This document shows positions 56,250 through 64,000 of a stretch of 64,000 nt of DNA, one piece after another. The notes under the pieces are model-generated. The model was given only the letters and a program-made list of their open reading frames with translations, searched no databases and had not been told where the DNA came from. A program made the translations under genes and the position numbers. The DNA is taken from positions 496,001 through 560,000 of the forward strand of contig NZ_CP015971.1 in assembly GCF_001659705.1 (NCBI RefSeq), in the 5' to 3' direction. This DNA comes from Arachidicoccus sp. BS20. GTDB lineage: Bacteria; Bacteroidota; Bacteroidia; Chitinophagales; Chitinophagaceae. Position 1 is the first letter of the stretch, and each line of letters starts with the position of its first letter.

Positions 56250-56516
56250 TTATTTTTTAAGAAAATAAAAAAGTATAGCAATTCCAATTGTGCCTATCCA
56301 AAAAGTAAACATCCATTTTATAAGTTCGACTTTTGTATCGGCTATCTCCTTTCGCAATTGTTCTATATCTAATTTTGTCGCATTTTGTTGTTGTGTGTTG
56401 CCCATTTCAGCCAAGACAGTTTCTTCAATAGCCTGAGTTATAGCGCGACTTTTTTCTTCACTAAGACCAAGTTCTTTGCGAAGTGTGTCATATAACTTTA
56501 TATTGATTGTGTTCAT
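56250..56516 (-). CDS. Small coiled-coil protein with C-terminal membrane anchor
   Basis: The 88-aa protein has a helical charged N-terminal part with a coiled-coil segment ('KLDIEQLRKEIADTKVELIK') and one TM helix at the very C-terminus ('WMFTFWIGTIGIAILFYFL'). This layout resembles the DUF1640/CCDC90-like tail-anchored proteins. It lies between clpX and the second clpP, where it could be a membrane adaptor, although neither role nor cotranscription is shown. Confidence 0.7.
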   Translation of the reverse strand: MNTINIKLYDTLRKELGLSEEKSRAITQAIEETVLAEMGNTQQQNATKLDIEQLRKEIADTKVELIKWMFTFWIGTIGIAILFYFLKK

Positions 56517-56632
56517 CTTAAAAACAAAATTACAAAATTATTCTTTTATGCAAATAAATGTCAAAGGATACAAAACAAGTTAGGTAAGACGTTCATACGT
56601 GTTCACTTTCCGACTCATTAACTTTGCAGATT

Positions 56633-57268
56633 TCACAACTTCTCCAACACGCCGTCCACAATTCCATAAGCAACCGCTTCTTGCGCATTCATGTAATAAT
56701 CGCGGTCGAAATCTTTCAGAATTTGTTCAACAGTTTTGCCGCAATTTTCTGCAAGAATTTCAGCGCCCATCAATTTGGTTTTTTCGATTTGCTCTGCCTG
56801 AATTTCAATGTCTGCCGATGTCGCCTGAAAATACCCGCCAATGCTCGGTTGATGAATCATTACTTCGCCGTGCGGAAAAATAAAGCGTCTGCCCTTCTCT
56901 CCTACACTTAACAAAATTGAACCCATGCTTGCAGCCAATCCCATACAAATGGTGCTTACCGGCGATGAAATCATTTTAATCGTATCGTAAATAACCATAC
57001 CGCTGGTAACGACACCGCCCGGGCTGTTGATATAAAATTTTATTTCTTCGCCCGGCTTGTCAGCTTCGAGTAACAACAATTTGGTTACAACTTCGCGCGC
57101 CGATTTATCGTCCACGACACCCCATAAATACACCGCGCGGTTTTTCAGAAAAAGCTCTTCCTGTTTTTTTAGCAGCAAAGGCGCTTGTGGTTCTTCTTTT
57201 TTTGTTTCAGGTTCGTCGTTTTCTTCGTCCTCGTTATTAATGAAAGTTTTTTTATATAATAAGTTCAT
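56633..57268 (-). CDS. clpP: ClpP protease subunit, second copy
   Basis: This serine protease subunit of 211 aa has an active-site Ser in 'GLAASMGSILL' and an active-site His in 'VMIHQPSIGG'. Catalytic Asp fits 'DRDYYMNAQEAVAYG'. The N-terminus carries an acidic/Pro-rich extension ('EDEENDEPETKKEEPQAP') and lacks the usual N-terminal motif. It is 29 bp downstream of the first clpP gene, so the two could form a mixed ClpP1P2 barrel. Confidence 0.95.
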   Translation of the reverse strand: MNLLYKKTFINNEDEENDEPETKKEEPQAPLLLKKQEELFLKNRAVYLWGVVDDKSAREVVTKLLLLEADKPGEEIKFYINSPGGVVTSGMVIYDTIKMISSPVSTICMGLAASMGSILLSVGEKGRRFIFPHGEVMIHQPSIGGYFQATSADIEIQAEQIEKTKLMGAEILAENCGKTVEQILKDFDRDYYMNAQEAVAYGIVDGVLEKL

Positions 57269-57297
57269 CTAATTATTAATTTTTAATTACTAATTAT

Positions 57298-57984
57298 TTA
57301 TTGTTTCGCTTTTCTCGGATTTACCAATAATACTTCATCAATCAATCCGTAATCTTTAGCTTCCTGTGCTGTCATCCAGAAATCGCGGTCGCGGTCAATA
57401 GCGACCTGCGCTGCATCTTTACCGCTGTGTTCGGCGATAATGTTGTCCAATTCATTTTTAATTTTGCGAATTTCCCTTGCAGTGATTTGAATATCCGATG
57501 CCTGTCCGCCAATTGCGCCACTCGGCTGATGTATCATAATGCGGCTATGTTTCAAAGCGCTGCGTTTTCCTTTGACACCGGCTGCCATCAATACCGCAGC
57601 CATGCTTGCTGCAATTCCCGTACAGATGGTAGAAACATCGGGGCTTACGAATTGCATAGTATCGTAAATACCCAAACCCGCATACACGCTGCCGCCGGGA
57701 CTGTTGATGTACATTTGAATATCGCGGTTTCTGTCCACACTGTCGAGGAACAGTAACTGCGCTGTTACAATATTTGCGACATAATCGTTGATGCCTTCGC
57801 CCAGGAAGATAATCCTGTCCATCATTAACCGGCTGAACACGTCCATAGAAGCCACGTTCATCGGTCGTTCTTCAATGATGTACGGCGTAAGATTGGTAAA
57901 ATTGTTTTTGTATTGAAACATCGTATTACTGCTGATGCCGCGATGCTTTACTGCATATTGTTCAAATTCTTTTTCTATATCCAT
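57298..57984 (-). CDS. clpP: ClpP protease subunit, first copy
   Basis: This serine protease subunit of 228 aa has Ser in 'GIAASMAAVLMAAG', His in 'RIMIHQPSGAIGG' and Asp in 'DRDRDFWMTAQEAKDYG'. The N-terminal part ('YIIEERPMNVASMDVFSRLMMDRIIFLG') fits standard ClpP. It heads the clpP-clpP-88aa-clpX order on the minus strand. Confidence 0.97.
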   Translation of the reverse strand: MDIEKEFEQYAVKHRGISSNTMFQYKNNFTNLTPYIIEERPMNVASMDVFSRLMMDRIIFLGEGINDYVANIVTAQLLFLDSVDRNRDIQMYINSPGGSVYAGLGIYDTMQFVSPDVSTICTGIAASMAAVLMAAGVKGKRSALKHSRIMIHQPSGAIGGQASDIQITAREIRKIKNELDNIIAEHSGKDAAQVAIDRDRDFWMTAQEAKDYGLIDEVLLVNPRKAKQ

Positions 57985-58109
57985 AAAATTATTTTTCAGG
58001 TTGAAAGATATTTATTTTTTCCTAAAACAGAATTTTATTGGTTTCAAACTTCGTGCGAATATTTTTTTCAGGACAAAACGGCAGGCAGTATAAATTTAAT
58101 AAAAAAGTA

Positions 58110-58137
58110 AACCCGAAAGATTATCGTCTTCCGGGTT
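58110..58137. other. Hairpin upstream of clpP
   Basis: The arms AACCCGAAAGA and TCTTCCGGGTT pair over 11 bp with one mismatch and a 6-base loop; on the minus strand the stem is followed by a TTTACTTTTTTA run. It looks like a terminator facing clpP, but no minus-strand gene lies behind it. Confidence 0.5.
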
Positions 58138-58337
58138 TCGCAGATACTTTTGGCTGCACCTGATTCATGTGGTTGTTTAATTAATATGTTGAGTTGTCTA
58201 AAGATTAAATTTTTTTGACTGAATGATTACAGCTAATTTTGAAACAAAAGCCAATTTTACCGGTGTCTTTTATTTCAAAATGTAATTATCATCATTATAA
58301 TATTGCGCTAAGGTAAATTGTTGTTTATTCATGTACA

Positions 58338-58364
58338 ATCAGGGATAACCCTGATATTTTTTTA
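58338..58364 (+). terminator. Terminator-like hairpin 34 bp before the histidine kinase gene
   Basis: The perfect 7-bp stem ATCAGGG/CCCTGAT with loop ATAA is followed by ATTTTTTTA. No gene precedes it on the plus strand, so it may be a leader attenuator of the kinase operon or an unannotated small RNA's end. Confidence 0.55.
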
Positions 58365-58389
58365 TTGACGAAAATTTGGACTGCCGCTT

Positions 58390-60366
58390 ATGTTGAAACA
58401 AATTTTACTAAACATCGTTGCCTTTTTGTTATGTTTCTGTTTGTTGTCATCCTGCCATCATTCAGGCGAAAGTACTATGACAAGCAGTACAAAATTTTCG
58501 GATAGTATTTTTCATGCTTTGTCAGATATTGGCGCAACGGCAAAAACGCCTGCATCCAAAGCCAGGCAAATTGAGGACTTGTATTTGTCTGCTCCGCCAA
58601 GCAACAGAAAATTTATCGCGCAACGTATATTTGATACGTTATTTTTTATTGCTTATGTACATCCCGACAACTCTATACTCGATTTTTTTAAACAACAAGG
58701 GAATAGCAATAATGATTATCCGGTTACAAAACTGTATGCCTTATTTAACGCTGTATCATATTTTTTATACATCAACCAGCAGTCGGACAGCGGCATGCTG
58801 TATCTTGAAAAAGCTAAAAAGTATGAATCGCAATTCAATGATACATTGTATAAATCGTATTACACGCTGTATGCGCAGGCATTAATGCAAAAAGAAAATT
58901 ATAGAGAAGCGGCAGATTATTACCTAAAAACTATTGCTATTGCAGAAAAACTGAAAGACAGCGCAGCCATTATAGGTAACTATGGAAATCTGTCAGTTGT
59001 TTATTCGCAGATGGACAATTATGAAAGAGCCTTACCTATTGAAAAAAAATGTCTGGATTACTATTCCGCTCATGGGAATAATGCCTATGCTTTTATCGGT
59101 AACACAAGTATTGCCAGAACATATTACAATATGGATAATACCGATTCTGCTTTTTATTATTATAGCAAAGCTTTAGCGTTGCATGATTCCGGAGTCAACA
59201 ATCCAAGTGTAGAAATTATTTTATACACAAATTTGGGAGAAATATATTCCATCAAGGGAGATTTAAAAAAAGCTGTTTATTATTTCGATTTATGCAAAGC
59301 ACCGTTACAAATGATGGGCAGTAATGAGCAACAGATGATATTCACTATTTATTCTTCTTATGCTTATGCAGCCAAGTACCAAGATGCAAGCAGAAATATC
59401 AAAGCATTGCAAAACGCTATCGATACTTTTACACAACAAAATAATCTGATGTATGTGCGTGATGGCTATTTCAATCTTTATAGCATTGCACAAATGCAGC
59501 ATCGCCCTGAAGATGCGATGAAATATTATCGCCAATTCGATTCAACGGGCAAAATTTTATCCAGCGAACATAACAATAGATATATTGCTGAACTTCAAAC
59601 AAAATACGAGACGCAAAAGAAAGAAACACAAATACAACTACAACAAAAAGAACTTCAAAGAAAATCGCTCTTCAATCAAATGCTGCTCGTATTATTATTA
59701 GCGATTGTTACCGGCACTGCGTTCATTGTTACTCGTGAAAGATTAAAAAGAAAAAGAAAGGAAGCTGAACAACAGCAGCGGTTTACCAACCAGCTTTTAG
59801 CGCGCGGTGAAGCGGAACGCAGCCGGGTAGCACGCGATTTGCACGATGGCTTAAGCCAGGAATTACTGTTATTAAAAAATCAGGTAAGCAGTGGAGGCAA
59901 TATACAGCCCGAAAAAATCGACAATATCATCAACGAAGTAAGAACCATTTCTCATAATATACATCCTGTAATGCTTGACCAGATAGGTTTGAAAGAAAGT
60001 ATTCTGCATATTTGCGAACAGCTAATGAATACTGAACAACTTTTTATTTCTACCGACATTCAATACCACAACGAACTTTCCAAAGAAAAAGAATTACAGC
60101 TATTCCGTATTATTCAGGAAGCATTAAACAACATTGTCAAATACGCATCGGCACACGCCGCTAAAATACATATTTGTAAAAATGAAAATATATTCATTAC
60201 GAGCATTCAGGACAATGGTAAAGGCTTCGACGTAGCAGAAGCGCTAAGGGGCAAATCTTCTTTCGGATTACAAAGCATTATTGAAAGAAGCAAATCGATG
60301 AATGGCAAAGCGCTCATTCTCTCGGATAACGGCGGCACTATCATTAAAATTGAAATTCCTTTATAA
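58390..60366 (+). CDS. TPR-containing sensor histidine kinase (HisKA_3 type), lipoprotein start
   Basis: This sensor kinase of 658 aa has a type II signal ending Leu-Ser-Ser-Cys (C22). TPR repeats follow over about residues 90-370 ('SYYTLYAQALMQKENYREAADYYL', 'GNYGNLSVVYSQMDNYERAL'). A TM helix lies near residues 430-447, then the HisKA_3 dimerisation domain with phospho-acceptor H485 ('VARDLHDGLSQELL') and the ATPase domain ('QEALNNIVKYASA', 'DNGKGFD', 'SFGLQSI'). It overlaps functionally with the response regulator 4 bp downstream, its cognate partner. Confidence 0.95.
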   Translation: MLKQILLNIVAFLLCFCLLSSCHHSGESTMTSSTKFSDSIFHALSDIGATAKTPASKARQIEDLYLSAPPSNRKFIAQRIFDTLFFIAYVHPDNSILDFFKQQGNSNNDYPVTKLYALFNAVSYFLYINQQSDSGMLYLEKAKKYESQFNDTLYKSYYTLYAQALMQKENYREAADYYLKTIAIAEKLKDSAAIIGNYGNLSVVYSQMDNYERALPIEKKCLDYYSAHGNNAYAFIGNTSIARTYYNMDNTDSAFYYYSKALALHDSGVNNPSVEIILYTNLGEIYSIKGDLKKAVYYFDLCKAPLQMMGSNEQQMIFTIYSSYAYAAKYQDASRNIKALQNAIDTFTQQNNLMYVRDGYFNLYSIAQMQHRPEDAMKYYRQFDSTGKILSSEHNNRYIAELQTKYETQKKETQIQLQQKELQRKSLFNQMLLVLLLAIVTGTAFIVTRERLKRKRKEAEQQQRFTNQLLARGEAERSRVARDLHDGLSQELLLLKNQVSSGGNIQPEKIDNIINEVRTISHNIHPVMLDQIGLKESILHICEQLMNTEQLFISTDIQYHNELSKEKELQLFRIIQEALNNIVKYASAHAAKIHICKNENIFITSIQDNGKGFDVAEALRGKSSFGLQSIIERSKSMNGKALILSDNGGTIIKIEIPL

Positions 60367-60369
60367 CAC

Positions 60370-60993
60370 ATGATAGATATTTTAATTGCTGACGACCATC
60401 CTATTGTATTGTTTGGTACAAAAACGCATCTGGAACAGATGGGGCTCAACATTGTTGCCGCGTGCAGCAATGGCATTGAAGCATATAACCTAATTATGAT
60501 AAAGCGACCATCTATCGCTCTGCTTGATGTATGTATGCCCGGCATGACCGGTATGGAGATAGCCGAAAAGCTTTCCAAGACTAAAACATTTACCAAGATT
60601 ATTTTGTTGACTTTGCAAAACGAACTTTCTGTTCTTAACTACGCAAAACGATTAGGCGTAAAAGGGTTTTTACTGAAAGAATTTGCTTTGGACGAAATAG
60701 AAAAATGTATCGAAGAAGTTCAAAGCGGAAGAGAATATTTCAGTCAGCAACTTAAGACGGGTTTGCATTTGAGTGAGAATGCAAGTACAAACATGAATCT
60801 TGACGTTCTTACTTTTTCCGAGAAAAAAATATTGCAATTAATTGCCGAGCATAAATCGTCCAAAGAAATTGCGTCGCTGCTTTTTATTTCAGAAAAAACA
60901 GTAGAAACACACCGCGCTAATATCATCAAAAAACTGAATATCCCTTCCGGCAAAAATGCCTTACTGAAATGGGCTATTGAGAATAAGAAATGA
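60370..60993 (+). CDS. NarL/LuxR-family response regulator
   Basis: This transcription factor of 207 aa has a receiver domain with acidic pocket 'ADDHP' and phospho-acceptor D53 ('ALLDVCMPGMTG'), followed by a LuxR-type HTH ('LTFSEKKILQLIAEHKSSKEIASLLFISEKTVETH'). It follows the kinase by 4 bp. Its targets are unknown. The stop codon abuts the stop codon of the convergent rmuC gene. Confidence 0.96.
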   Translation: MIDILIADDHPIVLFGTKTHLEQMGLNIVAACSNGIEAYNLIMIKRPSIALLDVCMPGMTGMEIAEKLSKTKTFTKIILLTLQNELSVLNYAKRLGVKGFLLKEFALDEIEKCIEEVQSGREYFSQQLKTGLHLSENASTNMNLDVLTFSEKKILQLIAEHKSSKEIASLLFISEKTVETHRANIIKKLNIPSGKNALLKWAIENKK

Positions 60994-62490
60994 TTATTCA
61001 TCTTCGTGGTCTAATGACTCAGATACCATGCTTACAGGTAAATTCTTCTTGGATTTAATGCCAAGTTCCTTCAGCTTTTCAGCCTGACCAATTAAGTTAC
61101 CGCGCCCGTCTTTCAACTGACCTAAAGCTGCGTTGTAGCTTTTTTGCGTTTTTTCCAAATGTGTTCCGACGTCAATTAAGTTATCTACAAATCCTACAAA
61201 TTTATCGTACAACGCCGCACCGCGCTCTGCAATTTCCTGTGCATTCCTGTTTTGATATTCACGCTTCCACAGGTCAACAATCAATTTCAGCGCTGCGATT
61301 AAATTGGTTGGGCTAATGAGCAATATTCTTTTATCATAAGCATATTGCCAAAGTGCAGCATCATGCTGCAAAGCCAGTAAATACGCAGGTTCGTTGGGAA
61401 TGAACATCATGACAAAATCCAACGAAGGCGCAAAGTCCTGATAATTTTTCCGGCTCAGTTCGTCAATATGTTTTCTTATTGATTTGAGATGTTCGCCAAT
61501 AGCTTTCTGCTGTTCCGCAACATCGCTACTTGCTGAGTGCCGGACGTATGCCGTGAGTGAAACTTTGGAATCGATAATTACTTTTCTGTTATCAGGATAA
61601 GCTACAATCACATCGGGCTGCATACGGCTTCCGTCTTCATTTTTCAAATGGTTGCCATCGTCGTCTTTCAGGTATTCCTGTACAAAATATTCGCGGTCTC
61701 TGGCAAGTCCCGATTTTTCCAAAATATTTTCCAGAATCATTTGCCCCCAATCGCCCTGCGTTTTTGAATTTCCTTTTAAAGCATTGGTCAGATTATTGGC
61801 TTCTTCACTTATTTTTTGGTTCAGCTCCAGCAACCGTGCGACTTCTTTTCCAAGTGAAAAACGTTCTTTGGATTCTTTGTCATAAACATCTTCCACCTTC
61901 TTTTTAAAGGTCTCTATGTTTTCGCCCAAAGGCTTTAAAAGCGTTGCAAGGTTGTCCCGGTTTTGTTTGGTAAATTTTTCTGTTTTCTCTTCGAGAATTT
62001 TATTGGCGATGTTTTCAAATTCTGTATTGAATTGCTTACGCAGATTTTCCATTTCGGTTTTCTGCGTGTCCAACTTTTCGTTTAATGAACGGTTATCTGC
62101 CTTGAGTTCTGCAACTTTTTGTACTGCATCATTGAACGCGTTTGTTTTTGACAGAAGTTCTGATTTTAGCTGTACAATATCGTCCGAAGATATTTTGATG
62201 GTGGTAATTGCCGTTTCAAGTTTGGCGTTGGACGAGACAAGCGAAGCGCTCAATTGCGCGGCTTCATTGATTTTGCTTTGAAGTGCAAGCGTATTTTCCT
62301 GAAGTGAGTTTGACAATGTTTTGTTCTTTTCTTTTTCAATACCAAGCTCAATATTCTGCTGGTTAAATTTTGTGTTCAGCAAATCAAATGTTGTTTTTGC
62401 AATCGTTTTTTGTTTATTAACAAGCATTGCAATAATCCACGCAATGATACCGCCCAGAACTACGCCAATAAGAAGATACAGGATTTCCAT
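60994..62490 (-). CDS. rmuC: RmuC family DNA recombination protein
   Basis: This protein of 498 aa has one N-terminal TM helix, a coiled-coil region up to about residue 190 and the RmuC nuclease-like domain. Its PD-(D/E)XK-type core is visible as '[21 protein letters not shown]' and is preceded by '[20 protein letters not shown]'. RmuC limits inversions at repeats in other bacteria. The gene ends head to head with the response regulator. Confidence 0.94.
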   Translation of the reverse strand: MEILYLLIGVVLGGIIAWIIAMLVNKQKTIAKTTFDLLNTKFNQQNIELGIEKEKNKTLSNSLQENTLALQSKINEAAQLSASLVSSNAKLETAITTIKISSDDIVQLKSELLSKTNAFNDAVQKVAELKADNRSLNEKLDTQKTEMENLRKQFNTEFENIANKILEEKTEKFTKQNRDNLATLLKPLGENIETFKKKVEDVYDKESKERFSLGKEVARLLELNQKISEEANNLTNALKGNSKTQGDWGQMILENILEKSGLARDREYFVQEYLKDDDGNHLKNEDGSRMQPDVIVAYPDNRKVIIDSKVSLTAYVRHSASSDVAEQQKAIGEHLKSIRKHIDELSRKNYQDFAPSLDFVMMFIPNEPAYLLALQHDAALWQYAYDKRILLISPTNLIAALKLIVDLWKREYQNRNAQEIAERGAALYDKFVGFVDNLIDVGTHLEKTQKSYNAALGQLKDGRGNLIGQAEKLKELGIKSKKNLPVSMVSESLDHEDE

Positions 62491-62596
62491 AAGACAAATA
62501 TACCAATGATTAAAATGTTTGTTTCAAATGGAAACGGAAATAAATTCATCTTTTTTCTTCGCAAGAATCAAAGAAGAATGATTATTTTTGAGTTGA

Positions 62597-63238
62597 ATGA
62601 AAAAAACAATTTCCATATTTTTTATACTGATATTTTGCAGTTGCTTATATCGTGGTTATGCACAGAAAATTATTGGCGATTGTACAATTACCTACAAAGT
62701 AAGTGCGAAGGAAGACAGTGCAAATTCAAATACCATTAAAAATGCGTATAAAAAATTTTATGTCAGAGGCGGATTGTCTCTAACGGAAATAAATTTTGAA
62801 AATTACCAACAATCAACCATCTGTAATCAAAACGGAGATAATGTCTATATTTTGTACCATGTAGGTGGGCAGAAATATTTATCGGTTCTCTCCAAAGAAG
62901 CATGGGCAAAACAGTATGAAAAATATAAGGACATTAAACTGCAAACATTAAACGAGACCCGGAGTATTCTCGGTTATGAATGTAAAAAAGCTATAGCTAC
63001 GCTGAAAGACGGCACAAAAATCAGTTTGTATTATACGCCTGAACTTAAAACCAATGTTCCTGAGAATCCGTATGAATTTGACAACATCAATGGATTGGTA
63101 CTGAAATACGAAGCTGAAATCCGTAACAAATACAAGATTACTTATACTGCTTCGAGCATTGATTTTAATCCTGTTCCTGCTACAAAGTTTATTATTCCAA
63201 AAGAAGGTTACAGAATTTTAGATAAAGATTTTCAGTAA
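62597..63238 (+). CDS. Exported GLPGLI-like protein
   Basis: The 213-aa protein has a signal peptide ending Gly-Tyr-Ala-Gln. The mature part ('GDCTITYKVSAKEDSANS' onward, 'ILGYECKKAIATLKDGTKISLYYT', 'FDNINGLVLKYEAEI') resembles GLPGLI/DUF4412-like proteins of Bacteroidota; 'NGLVLKY' corresponds to the GLPGLI motif. The function is unknown. Its end overlaps the methyltransferase gene by 7 bp (tail to tail). Confidence 0.75.
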   Translation: MKKTISIFFILIFCSCLYRGYAQKIIGDCTITYKVSAKEDSANSNTIKNAYKKFYVRGGLSLTEINFENYQQSTICNQNGDNVYILYHVGGQKYLSVLSKEAWAKQYEKYKDIKLQTLNETRSILGYECKKAIATLKDGTKISLYYTPELKTNVPENPYEFDNINGLVLKYEAEIRNKYKITYTASSIDFNPVPATKFIIPKEGYRILDKDFQ

Positions 63239-63942
63239 GCGGAAAGCAAAAATATTGCTGGTCGTTTATGCAAATCAATTGTTTCTTTTTTCCATTGCTG
63301 AATGTTTTTGGTTTCGATGCTTTCGCTCGCAGCTGTGATGTCCACAGCGATACAGAGTTTTGTGCCCGATTTGCAAGTTGTCAAAATATCATTCAGTAGA
63401 CTATGGTTACGATAAGGTGTTTCTATAAAAATTTGCGTACAGCTTCTTTTCAGTGAATCTTCTTCGAGGAAACGAAGTGTTTTTTTTCGCTCGACATTTT
63501 CCACCGGCAAATAACCGTTAAACTGAAATTGTTGCCCGTTCATGCCGCTTGCCATCAATGCCAAAAGAATGGAACTCGGACCCACCAACGGCTGCACCTT
63601 CGCTCCTATTCGCTGCGCCGCATCAATCAGTATTTGTCCCGGGTCGGCAATACCCGGGCAGCCTGCATCGCTTACAATACCAATGTTTGTACCATTTTTA
63701 AGATGTTCGGTAAAGTTTTGCTTCACACTTTCTTCCGCTTTGTGAATAGCATACCATTCATAATTGTCGATAAGCATCTCTTTCCACAGTTTTTTAAAGT
63801 AACGGCGTGCCACTTTTTCATTTTCTGTAAAAAATACCCGGCAATCTTTTATAGCACTCAGTACATAAGACGGAATGGCTTTTAATGCATCATCATCGTC
63901 TTGCAATACATTCGGTATCAGGTAAACTTTTCCTGTTGGCAT
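63232..63942 (-). CDS. RsmI-like SAM-dependent methyltransferase
   Basis: This tetrapyrrole-methylase-fold enzyme of 236 aa contains 'GKVYLIPNVLQDDD' at the start, the 'VSDAGCPGIADPGQILIDAA' motif and 'PLVGPSSILLALMASGM', as in RsmI (16S rRNA 2'-O-methylation of C1402). It is the shorter Bacteroidota form; whether it methylates the same rRNA base is uncertain. It ends in 'IFLLSAY'. Confidence 0.88.
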   Translation of the reverse strand: MPTGKVYLIPNVLQDDDDALKAIPSYVLSAIKDCRVFFTENEKVARRYFKKLWKEMLIDNYEWYAIHKAEESVKQNFTEHLKNGTNIGIVSDAGCPGIADPGQILIDAAQRIGAKVQPLVGPSSILLALMASGMNGQQFQFNGYLPVENVERKKTLRFLEEDSLKRSCTQIFIETPYRNHSLLNDILTTCKSGTKLCIAVDITAASESIETKNIQQWKKETIDLHKRPAIFLLSAY

Positions 63943-63952
63943 TTTTTAATAC

Positions 63953-64000
63953 TTATTTCTTATTCTTCTTTATTTGTGCAAGTCTGGTTTTAATAGCTTT
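63953..64000 (-). CDS. C-terminal end of a Lys-rich protein (cut by window edge)
   Basis: The last 16 codons of a minus-strand frame reach the window edge ('KAIKTRLAQIKKNKK' then stop), 10 bp beyond the methyltransferase start. The fragment is too short to identify and may be chance. Confidence 0.3.
   Translation of the reverse strand, partial: KAIKTRLAQIKKNKK

Larger units (their letters stand above)
57985..58389. other. Divergent intergenic region with two hairpins
   Basis: No gene is seen in these 405 bp between clpP and the histidine kinase. Two hairpins are present (58110-58137 and 58338-58355). No open frame longer than a few codons with coding features was found. Confidence 0.55.

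Noticed and set aside
1-64000. CRISPR array, rRNA operon or insertion sequence
   Set aside because: No regularly spaced repeats, rRNA-like sequence or transposase gene was found in the window.

Overview
The window looks like a chromosomal segment of a Bacteroidota bacterium, most likely from the Chitinophagaceae or a close relative. Signs of this are a SusC/SusD pair driven by a FecI-type sigma factor and a FecR anti-sigma factor, many TlpA/DUF4369 thioredoxins, a TPR-lipoprotein histidine kinase, two ClpP genes beside clpX, a DUF6660-CusA/TolC-CusB metal efflux cluster, and candidate promoters that fit TAnnTTTG. Family names come from reading motifs; no database search was run.

Layout. 1-9.1 kb: the N-terminal part of a secreted protein, a ferredoxin divergent from a LuxC-like acyl-CoA reductase, a CPA1 Na+/H+ antiporter, a YbdG-like MscS channel, an FAD oxidoreductase and an AI-2E-family permease. 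9.3-15.3 kb: a heavy-metal efflux cluster in which the RND pump is fused to its TolC-type outer-membrane channel. 15.8-38.2 kb: about 22 kb of genes all on the minus strand. In transcription order these are ECF sigma, FecR, SusC, SusD, a lipoprotein, two TlpA thioredoxins, an S1 and an S41 protease, two related secreted proteins (one carrying a C-terminal PD-(D/E)XK-like nuclease domain), a possible immunity protein, two more TlpA proteins, a truncated paralogue, several small exported proteins and a fifth TlpA.

38.25-47.62 kb: an integrated, partly decayed element. It carries a broken large serine recombinase at its left, a five-gene defence-like run (three HEPN-like or AbiJ-like proteins plus an AbiEi/AbiEii toxin-antitoxin pair), remnants of conjugation-type genes, and an intact large serine recombinase whose 3' end runs through a tRNA-Pro gene. 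The recombinase gene also holds, in its coding sequence, a terminator facing that tRNA. 47.7-64 kb: housekeeping genes: a Nat-type ABC exporter, DegP, a CNNM/CorC protein, ribosomal protein L31, a YceI lipoprotein, clpX-clpP-clpP, a two-component system, rmuC, a GLPGLI-like protein and an RsmI-like methyltransferase.

How the genes work together. The ECF/FecR/SusCD block probably senses and imports a substrate through the outer membrane. The proteases and thioredoxins behind it suggest that the substrate is a peptide or a disulfide-containing protein. The same run encodes a lipoprotein with a modular nuclease-like C-terminus, a paralogue that stops exactly where that domain begins, and a small acidic protein directly downstream. 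This is the arrangement expected of an effector/immunity locus and is the strongest candidate here for an undescribed system. The defence run in the element is the second candidate.
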